DNA of 64,000 bases, from positions 1 through 64,000 of the forward strand of contig CACBPT010000002.1 of NCBI GenBank assembly GCA_902541245.1, written 5' to 3'. Position 1 is the first letter of the stretch; each line of letters opens with the position of its first letter. The DNA comes from an uncultured SAR86 cluster bacterium (GTDB taxonomy: Bacteria; Pseudomonadota; Gammaproteobacteria; Magnimaribacterales; D2472). Positions 45,361-55,539 of this stretch are shown in pieces. Position numbers and translations under genes: made by a program. The notes under the pieces are model-generated. The model was not told the origin of the DNA, did not search any database, and was given only the letters and a program-made list of their open reading frames with translations.

Positions 45361-45801
45361 ATGAAAATACTAGTCATACACGGTCCAAATTTAAATCTAC
45401 TTGGTTTAAGAGAGCCTGACGTTTATGGCTCAACTACAATGGAAGAAATTAATCAAGGTTTACTCGATGTAGCAAATTCTAATGATATTGAGATTGAAGC
45501 TTTTCAGAGTAACGCAGAGCATGAAATTGTTACTAAGCTTCAAGAGTCAATTGACCAAATAGACTATATTATTATCAATCCAGGAGCTTTAACTCATACT
45601 AGTATTGCAATTCGGGATTGTTTGCTTGGTATCGGAGTTCCATTTTACGAAGTTCATATATCTAATATTTTTGCAAGAGAAGAGTTTAGACATAAATCTT
45701 TTTTTTCAGATATTGCGAGAGGCGTTATTTGTGGACTTGGAACACAGGGGTATGAACTTGCATTGAGTCACATTATTAAGAGTTTTCAGGATAAAAAATA
45801 A
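45361..45801 (+). CDS. aroQ: 3-dehydroquinate dehydratase type II
   Basis: ILVIHGPNLNLLGLREPDVYGSTT, FQSNAEHEIV, INPGALTHTSIAIRD. Confidence 0.96.
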   Translation: MKILVIHGPNLNLLGLREPDVYGSTTMEEINQGLLDVANSNDIEIEAFQSNAEHEIVTKLQESIDQIDYIIINPGALTHTSIAIRDCLLGIGVPFYEVHISNIFAREEFRHKSFFSDIARGVICGLGTQGYELALSHIIKSFQDKK

Positions 45802-46232
45802 TGGATATTCGAAAGATTAAGAAATTAATTGAAATGCTTCAAGAATCTGATCTAAGTGAAATTGAAATTCAAGAAGGTGAGGATTCAGTTAGGATTTCTA
45901 GAGGAAGCACGAAACCCATAGAGGTTCAATCAGTGCCTATTGAATCCACAAAAGTAGATATATTATCTAGAAATAATGATGCTGCTGAAAATAGTTCAGG
46001 CTCATCTATAAAATCACCAATAGTAGGAACTTTTTACAGAAAGCCTGCGCCAGAAAAACCTCCTTTTGTTGATATTGGAAGTCATGTGAATGCTGGAGAT
46101 GTTGTTTGTATAGTGGAAGCAATGAAAATGATGAATGAAATAAAATCAGAATTTACTGGTCAAGTTACCGCGATTAATGTTGAGGACGGCTCGCCAGTTG
46201 AATTTGATCAATCTCTGATAGTCATAGATTAA
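45801..46232 (+). CDS. accB: Acetyl-CoA carboxylase biotin carboxyl carrier protein
   Basis: SPIVGTFYRKPAPEKPPFVDIG, VEAMKMMNEI biotinylation motif. Confidence 0.96.
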   Translation: MDIRKIKKLIEMLQESDLSEIEIQEGEDSVRISRGSTKPIEVQSVPIESTKVDILSRNNDAAENSSGSSIKSPIVGTFYRKPAPEKPPFVDIGSHVNAGDVVCIVEAMKMMNEIKSEFTGQVTAINVEDGSPVEFDQSLIVID

Positions 46233-47575
46233 TGTCAAAAAAAATTTTAATTGCCAATCGAGGAGAAATTGCTCTGCGAGCTCTAAGGGCCTGCAAAGAA
46301 CTAGAACTTCAAACTGTTGCAATTCACTCCTCTGGAGACAAAGAACTTAAGCACTTAAGATTAGCAGATGAAACTGTTTGTGTTGGACCCGAAAATCCAC
46401 TTGAAAGCTACTTAAATATTCCAGCAATTCTTTCAGCTGCTGAGTTATCAGGTGCAAATGCAATATATCCAGGATATGGCTTTCTTGCTGAAGATCCTGA
46501 TTTTTCAGAGAGATGCGAGGCCAGTGGTTTTATTTTTATAGGACCCTCTTCAAATGTTATCCGAAAAATGGGAGATAAAATTACTGCAAAGGATCTTGCA
46601 GAAGATTCAGATATCCCAACGGTACCGGGCTATAAGGGTGAAATGCCTGATAATGATGAGGATATAAAAAAAATAGCCAAAAATGTTGGTTATCCTCTCA
46701 TGATCAAAGCATCAGCCGGAGGAGGTGGAAGAGGAATGAGAGTTGTGCATGATGAGTCAACGCTAATTTCCTCTATACAACTTACAAGACAGGAAGCAAA
46801 GAATGCTTTTGGAAATGATACCGTGTATTTTGAAAAATTTATCAAAAATCCAAGGCATATAGAAGTTCAAATCGTTGCTGACGGAAAAGGTAGTGCTATA
46901 CATCTTGGAACGAGAGATTGCAGCATGCAAAGAAGGCATCAAAAGATTATAGAAGAGGCTCCTGCTCTTGATGTTAATGAAGACTCTCTGACTGAAACAT
47001 TAGAAGCATGTTTAAGGTTATGTAAAAATATTGACTACTCAGGTGTTGGAACTCTGGAATTTCTCTATGAGAATGAAAGATTCTATTTCATCGAGATGAA
47101 TACAAGAATACAGGTTGAGCATCCTGTATCAGAAATGATTACTGGATTTGATATTGTAAAGGCGCAATTAAAAATTGCTCTTGGTATACCAATAACTCTT
47201 GATCAAAAAGAAATTATTGTTCGGGGTCATGCAATTGAATGCAGGATTAATGCTGAGGATCCTGAAACTTTTGTACCATCACCTGGAGTTATTAGTAAAA
47301 TGCATCCGCCTGGTGGATTTGGGGTGAGATTTGATTCTCACATTTATTCAGGATATAAGGTGCCCCCATACTATGACTCTCTACTTGCAAAAATAATTAC
47401 AACTGCAAACACCAGAAAATCATGCATTAAAAGAATGTTAAGTGCCTTAGACGAATTCTTTGTAGAGGGCATAAGCACTAATCATTCTTTGCATCAAAAG
47501 CTCTTAAAAGATGAGATATTCTGTCAGAATAAACACAATATTAATTATCTTGAAGAATCCTTTATAAAGAAATGA
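46232..47575 (+). CDS. accC: Acetyl-CoA carboxylase biotin carboxylase subunit
   Basis: KKILIANRGEIALRALRACKEL, IKASAGGGGRGMRVV, RDCSMQRRHQKIIEEAPA, FIEMNTRIQVEHPV. Confidence 0.97.
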   Translation: MSKKILIANRGEIALRALRACKELELQTVAIHSSGDKELKHLRLADETVCVGPENPLESYLNIPAILSAAELSGANAIYPGYGFLAEDPDFSERCEASGFIFIGPSSNVIRKMGDKITAKDLAEDSDIPTVPGYKGEMPDNDEDIKKIAKNVGYPLMIKASAGGGGRGMRVVHDESTLISSIQLTRQEAKNAFGNDTVYFEKFIKNPRHIEVQIVADGKGSAIHLGTRDCSMQRRHQKIIEEAPALDVNEDSLTETLEACLRLCKNIDYSGVGTLEFLYENERFYFIEMNTRIQVEHPVSEMITGFDIVKAQLKIALGIPITLDQKEIIVRGHAIECRINAEDPETFVPSPGVISKMHPPGGFGVRFDSHIYSGYKVPPYYDSLLAKIITTANTRKSCIKRMLSALDEFFVEGISTNHSLHQKLLKDEIFCQNKHNINYLEESFIKK

Positions 47576-49977
47576 GTTTAGAAGAATATAATCCCCAAAA
47601 ATTAGAAAATCTCATTCAGGAATCATGGAAAAAGAAGGACTCTTATAAAGCCGACTTATCTAAAACTAAAGAAAAATTTTACTGCCTATCTATGTTTCCT
47701 TATCCATCTGGAAAATTGCATATGGGGCATGTAAGGAATTACACAATTGGAGATGTAATTTCAAGATTTAAAAGAATGCAAGGTTTCAATGTACTGCAAC
47801 CAATGGGTTGGGATGCATTTGGTCTACCTGCAGAAAATGCAGCGATAGAGAATAAAGTTGATCCAAAAAGTTGGACTGAGCAAAATATCCAAAGTATGAA
47901 AGCGCAATTAGAGAGATTGGGCTTAAGTTACGATTGGTCAAGAGAGGTTAAAACCTGCGATCCAAATTATTTTAAATGGGAACAGGAGATCTTTACTAAA
48001 TTACAAAAAAAAGGTCTTGTGTATAGAAAAAAATCTTTAGTTAACTGGGATCCAGTCGATGAAACTGTCTTAGCAAATGAGCAAGTAATTGATGGTAAAG
48101 GTTGGAGATCTGGAGCAACAGTAGAACTTAAAGAAATTGACCAATGGTTCCTAAGGATTACTGATTATGCTGATGAATTGTTGTCATCAATTGAAAACTT
48201 AGACTGGCCTGAGAATGTAAAGTCAATGCAAAAGAATTGGATCGGTAAGTCATTTGGATCAGAAGTAAAATTTACTTTGCTTAGTAGCGATGAGTTAACT
48301 GCTTTTACAACAAGAATTGATACCATCTATGGCGTAACATTTATAGCTATTTCGCCAAATCATCCAATTGCTCAAAATCTTGCGAAAGATAATGCTGAGA
48401 TCAATGAATTTATAAAAGAATGTAATGCAATAAAAATGGCTGAAGCAGATTTGACTAAAGCAGATAAACTGGGACTTAAAACAAGTTTAAAAGTACGACA
48501 TCCCTTCTCCGATAATAATCTTGATGTTTGGATTGCAAATTATGTCCTCATGGATTATGGGACAGGAGTGGTTATGGGTGTTCCAGCTCATGATGAAAGA
48601 GACTATGAATTTGCTAAAAAATATAACATTGAAATTAAGCAGGTCATTGAAAGTGATGAATTGCCATCGCCTATAAAAGGTAAACTTATTCACTCAGATA
48701 TTTTTACCGGACAAGAATCAGATGAAGCGATTAAAAATATTAATGATTGCTTAGAAAAAAATGCTATCGGAAAAAGCATTGAAAATTTTAGATTAAGAGA
48801 CTGGGGTGTAAGCAGGCAAAGGTTTTGGGGATGTCCCATACCTGTAGTTTTCGATAATGGTGAGCCTATTTTTTTAGAAAAAAAGGATCTTCCAGTGGAA
48901 TTGCCAAAAATTAAAGATGGAGAAGCCCCTAAACCATTAAGTCAAAATAAAGATTTTTTTGATTTGGGGTCTGGAAAGACTCGTGAAGTTGATACATTTG
49001 ATACATTTGTAGACTCGTCATGGTACTACGCAAGATTTACTGCTGCAGATAATGATGAAAAAGCTCTTGACGAAAATTCAAAATATTGGCTGCCTGTTGA
49101 CCTGTACATAGGTGGAATTGAACACGCAATTTTACATCTCTTATATTCAAGATTTTTCCATAAAGCAATGAGAGATATTGGTCTCGTGGAGGGTGACGAG
49201 CCTTTTAAAAAACTTCTTACACAAGGCATGGTATTGAAGGATGGATTTAAAATGTCTAAGTCAAAAGGAAATACTGTAGATCCACAAAAGTTCATTGATA
49301 AATATGGAGCTGATACCATTAGGCTTTATATGATGTTTACATCTCCGCCCGAACAGTCTCTAGAGTGGTCAGATACTGCAATTGAAGGCTCATATAGATT
49401 TCTAAAACGACTTTGGGCTCTAATATCAGATAGAAAAATATTTTTAGAAAAACCACCAACCGATTTTTCAAAACTTGAGCTTAAACTTCGTCAAAAAAGT
49501 CATCAAACTTTAAAAAAAGTAACTAATGATTATGGAGAGCGAAACTCATTTAATACAGCAATAGCATCAATTATGGAGTTATTGAATGCGATACCTGATT
49601 CATTTAAATCAGATGATGCAAGTTCAGCAGAGGTATTTTGTTTGGACGAAGTTATTCAATTTACACTCAAAATGCTATCGCCAATCACTCCACACATAAG
49701 TCTTTATTTATGGAAAAAATATACTGACTCTGACGGATACAATTTTGAGAATTCCTGGCCACAATATAATGACGATTTTCTAAAAGTCGAAGATTTTCAG
49801 TTAATAATTCAAGTAAATGGCAAGGTCAGAGGCAAAGAAATCATTTCAGTAGATGCTGACCAAACTTCAATAGAAAAGCTTTCAAAAGAGAATGAAAATG
49901 TTAAAAAAGTTCTAGCTAATCAACCTATAAAAAAGGTAATCTATGTTAAAGAGAAGCTAATTAATTTTGTAATATAA
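47572..49977 (+). CDS. leuS: Leucyl-tRNA synthetase
   Basis: MFPYPSGKLHMGHVRNYTIGD (HIGH), MSKSKGN (KMSKS), editing domain TTRIDTIYGVTF. Confidence 0.98.
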   Translation: MSLEEYNPQKLENLIQESWKKKDSYKADLSKTKEKFYCLSMFPYPSGKLHMGHVRNYTIGDVISRFKRMQGFNVLQPMGWDAFGLPAENAAIENKVDPKSWTEQNIQSMKAQLERLGLSYDWSREVKTCDPNYFKWEQEIFTKLQKKGLVYRKKSLVNWDPVDETVLANEQVIDGKGWRSGATVELKEIDQWFLRITDYADELLSSIENLDWPENVKSMQKNWIGKSFGSEVKFTLLSSDELTAFTTRIDTIYGVTFIAISPNHPIAQNLAKDNAEINEFIKECNAIKMAEADLTKADKLGLKTSLKVRHPFSDNNLDVWIANYVLMDYGTGVVMGVPAHDERDYEFAKKYNIEIKQVIESDELPSPIKGKLIHSDIFTGQESDEAIKNINDCLEKNAIGKSIENFRLRDWGVSRQRFWGCPIPVVFDNGEPIFLEKKDLPVELPKIKDGEAPKPLSQNKDFFDLGSGKTREVDTFDTFVDSSWYYARFTAADNDEKALDENSKYWLPVDLYIGGIEHAILHLLYSRFFHKAMRDIGLVEGDEPFKKLLTQGMVLKDGFKMSKSKGNTVDPQKFIDKYGADTIRLYMMFTSPPEQSLEWSDTAIEGSYRFLKRLWALISDRKIFLEKPPTDFSKLELKLRQKSHQTLKKVTNDYGERNSFNTAIASIMELLNAIPDSFKSDDASSAEVFCLDEVIQFTLKMLSPITPHISLYLWKKYTDSDGYNFENSWPQYNDDFLKVEDFQLIIQVNGKVRGKEIISVDADQTSIEKLSKENENVKKVLANQPIKKVIYVKEKLINFVI

Positions 49978-51102
49978 ATGAACTACATAACACCATTCGA
50001 TGACTACCCAATCCATCAGGCAGTAGAGCCAATTACGATTCCTGGCTCGACTGATAGAAATTTCTATGACAGGTATTTCTTTAATGGTATGGATCCTGAA
50101 AATGAATACATCTTTGAAATAGGTATAGCCCTTTATCCTAATAGGCATGTTATGGATGCCCACTTCAGCATCTCTTATAAGGGTAAGCAGTATTCATTTC
50201 ATGCAAGTCAACGCCTAGAAAAAAACAGACTGCCTATAAATATTGGTCCGATGTGCCTAACAATTGACGAACCAATGAATGAGTTAACATTCTCATTAAA
50301 AGATCCTGATAACAAGTTAAATTGTAATCTCAAATTTTCAGCTAACTCTATTGCGCATCAAGAACCTAGATCTCTATTAATGGAGGGCACTAGAACAATT
50401 ATGAATACAATAAGGTTTACACAGCTTGGAAAATGGACGGGTGAAATATCAACTGAAGCTGGATTGGTAAAACCTATGGCGGTTTATGGCACAAGGGACA
50501 GATCATGGGGTGTCAGACCAGTAGGAGAACCTGAAGGCGGTGCTCCAGGTATGCTGAATCAAGAACCAGGAGTTTACTGGTGTTGGGCTCCTATCCATTT
50601 TGATAAGTTTTGCACTCAATTTGGCACATTTCAGGACCAAAATGGAAATACAACTCAAATTTCTGGGCACAAATTACCCCTATATGATGATATGTCCTCT
50701 GCCCCCACTGATATTGAAATCGAGACAATGCACTCCCTTCATCATTCCGTAAACTGGAAAAAGGGTACCCGATGGGCTACTGGCGCAAAAATATCTGGCA
50801 TGCTTAAGGATAATAAAAAATTTGAAATAGAGTTAGAGACTATGGGTCCAATATTTTTCTGTAAAGGAATTGGTTATCAGCATGATGAATGGAAACATGG
50901 TATTTGGAAAGGAGAAAGTGAAACAGGATATGAAGTATGGGACTTATCTAATATTGATCCAGGTGATTACACTTTTTTCCATACTCATCAAATTGCAAAA
51001 GCAACACTAGGCTCTGAAAAAGGTATCGGAATACTTGAAAACTTAGTTGTTGGAAGACATGATCCATCTGGCTTTGAAGACTTCTTTGATGGGGCAAAAT
51101 AA
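49978..51102 (+). CDS. Uncharacterised protein, possibly CrtC/tocopherol-cyclase-like (DUF7064/7065-type) lipocalin-like fold
   Basis: YGTRDRSWGVRPVGEPEGG motif, Trp/Gly-rich beta-sheet pattern, no signal peptide or TM; family assignment from memory. Confidence 0.55.
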   Translation: MNYITPFDDYPIHQAVEPITIPGSTDRNFYDRYFFNGMDPENEYIFEIGIALYPNRHVMDAHFSISYKGKQYSFHASQRLEKNRLPINIGPMCLTIDEPMNELTFSLKDPDNKLNCNLKFSANSIAHQEPRSLLMEGTRTIMNTIRFTQLGKWTGEISTEAGLVKPMAVYGTRDRSWGVRPVGEPEGGAPGMLNQEPGVYWCWAPIHFDKFCTQFGTFQDQNGNTTQISGHKLPLYDDMSSAPTDIEIETMHSLHHSVNWKKGTRWATGAKISGMLKDNKKFEIELETMGPIFFCKGIGYQHDEWKHGIWKGESETGYEVWDLSNIDPGDYTFFHTHQIAKATLGSEKGIGILENLVVGRHDPSGFEDFFDGAK

Positions 51103-51553
51103 ATTTAAAAAGTATTTCTCAATACTTATTTGTTTTTTATTGATCACAAATTGCCAATATCAGTGGGTTGAAAAAAAACATATAGAATTAGAAAAAATTA
51201 GCTTTGGGTCTAGTATTAAAGACTCCTTTAAGAACAAAACAGTAAGATATTTTTCTGCTGGCGCATCTAAGGATAATATGAGTCTGAAAATCTTAGATAT
51301 TAACTTTAGGAAGAAAAATTTCTACGGAGGAATTGCGGCAAGAGCAAAACAAATAGAAGTTATTGGTGAATTAGAATATATTTTTTTAAATTCAACTCAT
51401 AGTAAAAGTGGTATTCTTCAAATATCTGGTTGGATACCAGTTAATGAATCTAATCCGCAGTCAGAATTGATGGCGCAAAAAATAATAATTGAGGAATTGG
51501 AATTTTCTTTACTAGAAAAGCTTGTACAGGAATATTGGTTAATTGAAAGTTAG
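51089..51553 (+). CDS. lptE: LPS-assembly lipoprotein LptE
   Basis: Lipobox LLITNC after MGQNKFKKYFSILICF; position between leuS and holA. Start at 51089 preferred over 51047. Confidence 0.75.
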   Translation: MGQNKFKKYFSILICFLLITNCQYQWVEKKHIELEKISFGSSIKDSFKNKTVRYFSAGASKDNMSLKILDINFRKKNFYGGIAARAKQIEVIGELEYIFLNSTHSKSGILQISGWIPVNESNPQSELMAQKIIIEELEFSLLEKLVQEYWLIES

Positions 51554-52541
51554 TTTTATAAATTTTTTAGATCCTAAAGATCATAAATATTTCCTTTTAA
51601 CTGGCGGCGAACATGTTTTAAAGCAAAATGCTGTTAAAAAGATATTAGAAAACTTAAAAATCAAAGGGTTCAGCGAGAAAGTCTCTATCTCTCAAGATGA
51701 ACTCGATTCAATTCAAGAAATAACTTCAAGAAATATGGGTGGCTCTCTTTTTCAAGAAAATCTTATCATTCACATAAAGCATACTTCGGGGAAATTTCCA
51801 GAAAAAATTAAGTCGTTTATTGAAGACGGGCATATTTTTAAATCTTCTAACATTGCATTAATTATTGAATCAAGTATTGAGAAAACCCCAGTAAATGGAA
51901 TATGGATAAAAAATTTTGATTCCTTTGGCCTTATTATTAATTGCAGCAAATTAAAAGTTATGGAAGAAAAAATTTGGCTTAAACGACAGTTAGACTTTTT
52001 GCCTAAAAACTTACTTCCAATATTTGGAGCTTCAATTTTTCAAAACAATGAGGCAAATCTTTTAGGCCAAAAAAATGAAGTAGCACTACTGAAACTATTA
52101 TTTTTGAGTAAAGATTCTATTAATGAGTCAAAAACAGATCATATTATCTTTGGATCTGGCATTAGTGCATTTGAACTTGAAGATTTATTAATTCAAAGAA
52201 ATTTTAAAAAAGTTCTCAAAACAATTAGTTTTATGCGAGAGCAAGATCGTCAGAGCTCTGCTCCAATTATTTGGATAATTTCAAAGGTTATAAACTCTTG
52301 CTTAGAGTCATTAAAAGCAAAAGATAAAAAATCTGCATTAATTAAGAGTGGAGTTTGGTCATCTAAAATTAGTCTTTATTTGGATTTAGTAAAGCGAGCT
52401 AAGACAAAGGAGTTTTTAAAGCTAAATGAAGAAATACTAAAAATTGATTTAATTAACAAAGGTCTTGTAAAGGCAAATACCTGGGAGCAAATAGATGGCT
52501 TAGTTCTTAAGCTTCAAGATGCGACTGCATTGCAGACTTAA
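51543..52541 (+). CDS. holA: DNA polymerase III delta subunit
   Basis: TTG start; YFLLTGGEHVLKQNAVKKIL, leuS-lptE-holA order as in E. coli. Confidence 0.85.
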   Translation: MKVSFINFLDPKDHKYFLLTGGEHVLKQNAVKKILENLKIKGFSEKVSISQDELDSIQEITSRNMGGSLFQENLIIHIKHTSGKFPEKIKSFIEDGHIFKSSNIALIIESSIEKTPVNGIWIKNFDSFGLIINCSKLKVMEEKIWLKRQLDFLPKNLLPIFGASIFQNNEANLLGQKNEVALLKLLFLSKDSINESKTDHIIFGSGISAFELEDLLIQRNFKKVLKTISFMREQDRQSSAPIIWIISKVINSCLESLKAKDKKSALIKSGVWSSKISLYLDLVKRAKTKEFLKLNEEILKIDLINKGLVKANTWEQIDGLVLKLQDATALQT

Positions 52542-53349
52542 AATATTCTGAAATTTCTATATACCCCTCATAATTCTCTTGTAACTCATAATCAGTACCG
52601 ATTAAATTAGTTATCGGTAAAAGGCCTTTTGTAGAGCTTGTTAACCATATGCAAGGTGAAGTATTAAAATCTTTGATATCGCATTTGCCTTCTTGCACAA
52701 AATATGAAGTGCCTTCGAGTGCCGAAATTAAGATCTGCCTAGTTATTCCTGGCAAAATATTTTCAGATAGTGCTGATGTTCTTACTACTCCCGAAGAATC
52801 AAAATAAAAAACATTACTTGCACCTGCTTCAGTCATAAAACCATCTCGATGCATTACAACTTCTTGGCAGCCTAGAGATTTTGCCTTGTTCATAGATAAA
52901 ACGTTCCCAAGCAACGAAGTTGATTTGATGTTACATTTTCTCCATCGGTCATCATTGCACAACATAGCACTTATTGGAGAAGAGGAAGGAGTAGATGGCA
53001 TTGCATAACCAAACCTTTCTATTTCAAGATCATCTTGGTAAAGATGGGACCTAATAGCATCAATGCCTCTAGAAATTTGATAATAAATATAACCATCTTG
53101 ATCAACTAAGGCAGATTCAAGTTGTTCAATATCATGACGTACGCTCTTAAAATCAACAATCATATTCATTTGATTAACGCTTTCGATCATGCGATCAAAA
53201 TGCTCTTTAAAGCACAATGGTTTTCCTAAAAAATACGGAATTACCTCATAGATACTATCTGAAAACGTATAAGCTCGAGAAAGAGGTGACACCCTGATAT
53301 CATCAAGTGTGCTTAATTTACCTTGATATATTGCAGAGATATCTATCAT
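52507..53349 (-). CDS. Class IV PLP aminotransferase, likely D-amino acid aminotransferase
   Basis: VSPLSRAYTFSDSIYEVIPYF, CQEVVMHRDGFMTEAGASNVFYF. Confidence 0.88.
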   Translation of the reverse strand: MIDISAIYQGKLSTLDDIRVSPLSRAYTFSDSIYEVIPYFLGKPLCFKEHFDRMIESVNQMNMIVDFKSVRHDIEQLESALVDQDGYIYYQISRGIDAIRSHLYQDDLEIERFGYAMPSTPSSSPISAMLCNDDRWRKCNIKSTSLLGNVLSMNKAKSLGCQEVVMHRDGFMTEAGASNVFYFDSSGVVRTSALSENILPGITRQILISALEGTSYFVQEGKCDIKDFNTSPCIWLTSSTKGLLPITNLIGTDYELQENYEGYIEISEYFKSAMQSHLEA

Positions 53350-54497
53350 TTACCCAAAGAAAATAAGCTCATGACCCAGAAGACAATTCGAGCCCAAATT
53401 CTTCCAAAGAAACCTTTTGCTTCGACAGACTCTATTGCAATCAGTGGTGCTGATAGCACTAATTGGTCGTTAGAAATAAATTCAATACTACCAATTACAT
53501 CGCCTTCAGATATGGGAGCTTGAAGATTGTTATTAAAATTATAATTTGCTTTCAAATTTTTAAAAGCAGATCTAGGTAAAGTTAACAAAATGTCCTCCTT
53601 AGCTCCAAGAGGCACTTTATCCAACTTACCGCCCCATACTTTTGCAGAGGTGACCTCAGTATCTTTTGTAACTAGTTTTTGGGTAGCAAAAAATCTAAAT
53701 CCATACTCAAGAAGTCTTTGAGATGCAGTTAGCCTTTCGTTTTCTGAGGGGCTTCCAGCTACCACTGCAATTAATCTCATATCGTTTCTCTTTGCAGATG
53801 AGATTAAACAATATCCAGCTGAATCAGTATGTCCTGTTTTAACTCCATCTACTGTTTCATCTCTCCATAGAAGCTTGTTTCTATTGAGCTGTCTTATGCC
53901 GCTAAATGTGAATTCTTTTTCTTTGTATATTGCATAGTGATCAGGAAACTTATTAATCATTGCTTTTGTGATATTTGCTAAATCTTTTGCAGATGAAAAA
54001 TGATCTGGATCTGTCCAACCAACAGCATTTTGAAACAAAGTATTGCTTAAACCTAATTCAGAAGCATAGGCATTCATAAAATCGACAAATCCTTCTTCTG
54101 AGCCAGCTACATACTCAGCCATTGCGACAGTAGCGTCATTTCCGGACTGAATAACTATTCCAGATAATAGGTCTCGAACTGAAATCCTTTTCCCAGCCTC
54201 AATAAACATTTTAGATCCACCAGTTTTCCATGCCTTTTCACTGATCAAAACTTTGTCATCTAAACTAATTGCACCAGAAGCAATTTGATCAGCTATAACA
54301 TATCCAGTCATTACCTTTGTCATGCTTGCTGGAGAAATATGATTATCAGCATTGAATTCTGCTATAACAGTATCGGTGCTTGCCTCAATCAATATGTAAC
54401 TATCTAAATTTAATTTAGGTGCTTTCGGAACCATCGATTGAGCAAGAATGTCAATACAAAATAAGGCAAAAAGGAAAATATAAAATATTTTTTTCAT
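53346..54497 (-). CDS. dacA: D-alanyl-D-alanine carboxypeptidase (PBP5/6 family)
   Basis: SPASMTKVMTGYVI (SxxK), SGNDATVAMAE (SxN), DGVKTGHTDSAGYC (KTG). Start MKKIFYIFLFALFC (54497) preferred. Confidence 0.95.
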   Translation of the reverse strand: MKKIFYIFLFALFCIDILAQSMVPKAPKLNLDSYILIEASTDTVIAEFNADNHISPASMTKVMTGYVIADQIASGAISLDDKVLISEKAWKTGGSKMFIEAGKRISVRDLLSGIVIQSGNDATVAMAEYVAGSEEGFVDFMNAYASELGLSNTLFQNAVGWTDPDHFSSAKDLANITKAMINKFPDHYAIYKEKEFTFSGIRQLNRNKLLWRDETVDGVKTGHTDSAGYCLISSAKRNDMRLIAVVAGSPSENERLTASQRLLEYGFRFFATQKLVTKDTEVTSAKVWGGKLDKVPLGAKEDILLTLPRSAFKNLKANYNFNNNLQAPISEGDVIGSIEFISNDQLVLSAPLIAIESVEAKGFFGRIWARIVFWVMSLFSLGK

Positions 54498-54507
54498 TAT
54501 ATTGATA

Positions 54508-55539
54508 TTACTTAAATTCGATGGATAAATCATACACGGCTTTTGCATAAAAATGACTACGATTATATTTGGTAATAGCAATAAAATTTTCGTCTCCAAT
54601 AAAATATTTATCTCTTGGCTTGCTTAAAAAGATTTTTTGTCCAGCTTTAATAAGATTTTTATCTTTAATATCGTTCATGTTCATTAAATTTTGTAATTCA
54701 AGATTATTTTCTATTGCAATTGATAATAAGCTATCGCCCTCTTTAATGATATATTCCTCTTTGAAGCCTTCTGTATATTGAAGAGGAATAAATTTATTGA
54801 AATTACTTGGAAGTTCATAAATCTTACTAACATTGTTTAATTGGACTTTTTTTACTATTACACCGTCTCTTTTCCAGCCATGTTTTTTTAAATAATTAGC
54901 AATGCTGGCAACAGCATCTGGCACAGAATTAAATAAATCAGCATATCCATCTCCGTCATAATCTATTGCATAGGCTCGATAACTAGAGGAAATAAATTGT
55001 CCATATCCCATAGCACCAGCATATGATCCTTGAACTGAGTTAATATCTAAATTATTCTCTCTAGATAAAACGAAGAAGTGAATAAGTTCACTCTTAAAGA
55101 ATTTTGATCTTCTCGGAAAATCAAAACCAAGGGTTGTTAAACTATCAAGTACTCTGTAGCTACCTTTAATTTTTCCATATCTAGTCTCAACTCCTAATAT
55201 GGAAGTAATAATTTCTCTTGGTACTCCAAAATCTTCTTCAACCCTATCAAAAAGAGATGCATTTTCTTTAATAAATTTTTTACCATTAATAATTCTTTTC
55301 TCTTCTATAAAAAGTTTTCTATACCTATCCCAAGTCCAAGTAAATTCTGCTGGGGATGACATTGATTGCAGAATCATCTCATGTTTTTTAGCAGATTCGA
55401 GAACCTGAATTACATAACTTTTTTCAAACCCATGATCACGAACAAGAGTTTCAATAACCTCTTTAGCTTCTGGATGCTCGGAGTAGTCAGCAGAAATATT
55501 ATTTGATAAAAAAAATAAAATTATAATTAGAATTTTCAT
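54508..55539 (-). CDS. mltB: MltB-family lytic transglycosylase containing a LysM-like segment
   Basis: ILGVETRYGKIKGSYRVLDSL, GAMGYGQFISSSYRAYAIDYDGDGYADLFN; LysM-like YIIKEGDSLLSIAIENNLELQNLMNMNDIKDKNLIKAGQKIFLS. Confidence 0.9.
   Translation of the reverse strand: MKILIIILFFLSNNISADYSEHPEAKEVIETLVRDHGFEKSYVIQVLESAKKHEMILQSMSSPAEFTWTWDRYRKLFIEEKRIINGKKFIKENASLFDRVEEDFGVPREIITSILGVETRYGKIKGSYRVLDSLTTLGFDFPRRSKFFKSELIHFFVLSRENNLDINSVQGSYAGAMGYGQFISSSYRAYAIDYDGDGYADLFNSVPDAVASIANYLKKHGWKRDGVIVKKVQLNNVSKIYELPSNFNKFIPLQYTEGFKEEYIIKEGDSLLSIAIENNLELQNLMNMNDIKDKNLIKAGQKIFLSKPRDKYFIGDENFIAITKYNRSHFYAKAVYDLSIEFK

Noticed and set aside
49957-50163. Antisense ORF over the leuS / inserted gene junction
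   Set aside because: Overlaps supported coding sequence on the plus strand and shows no recognisable features.
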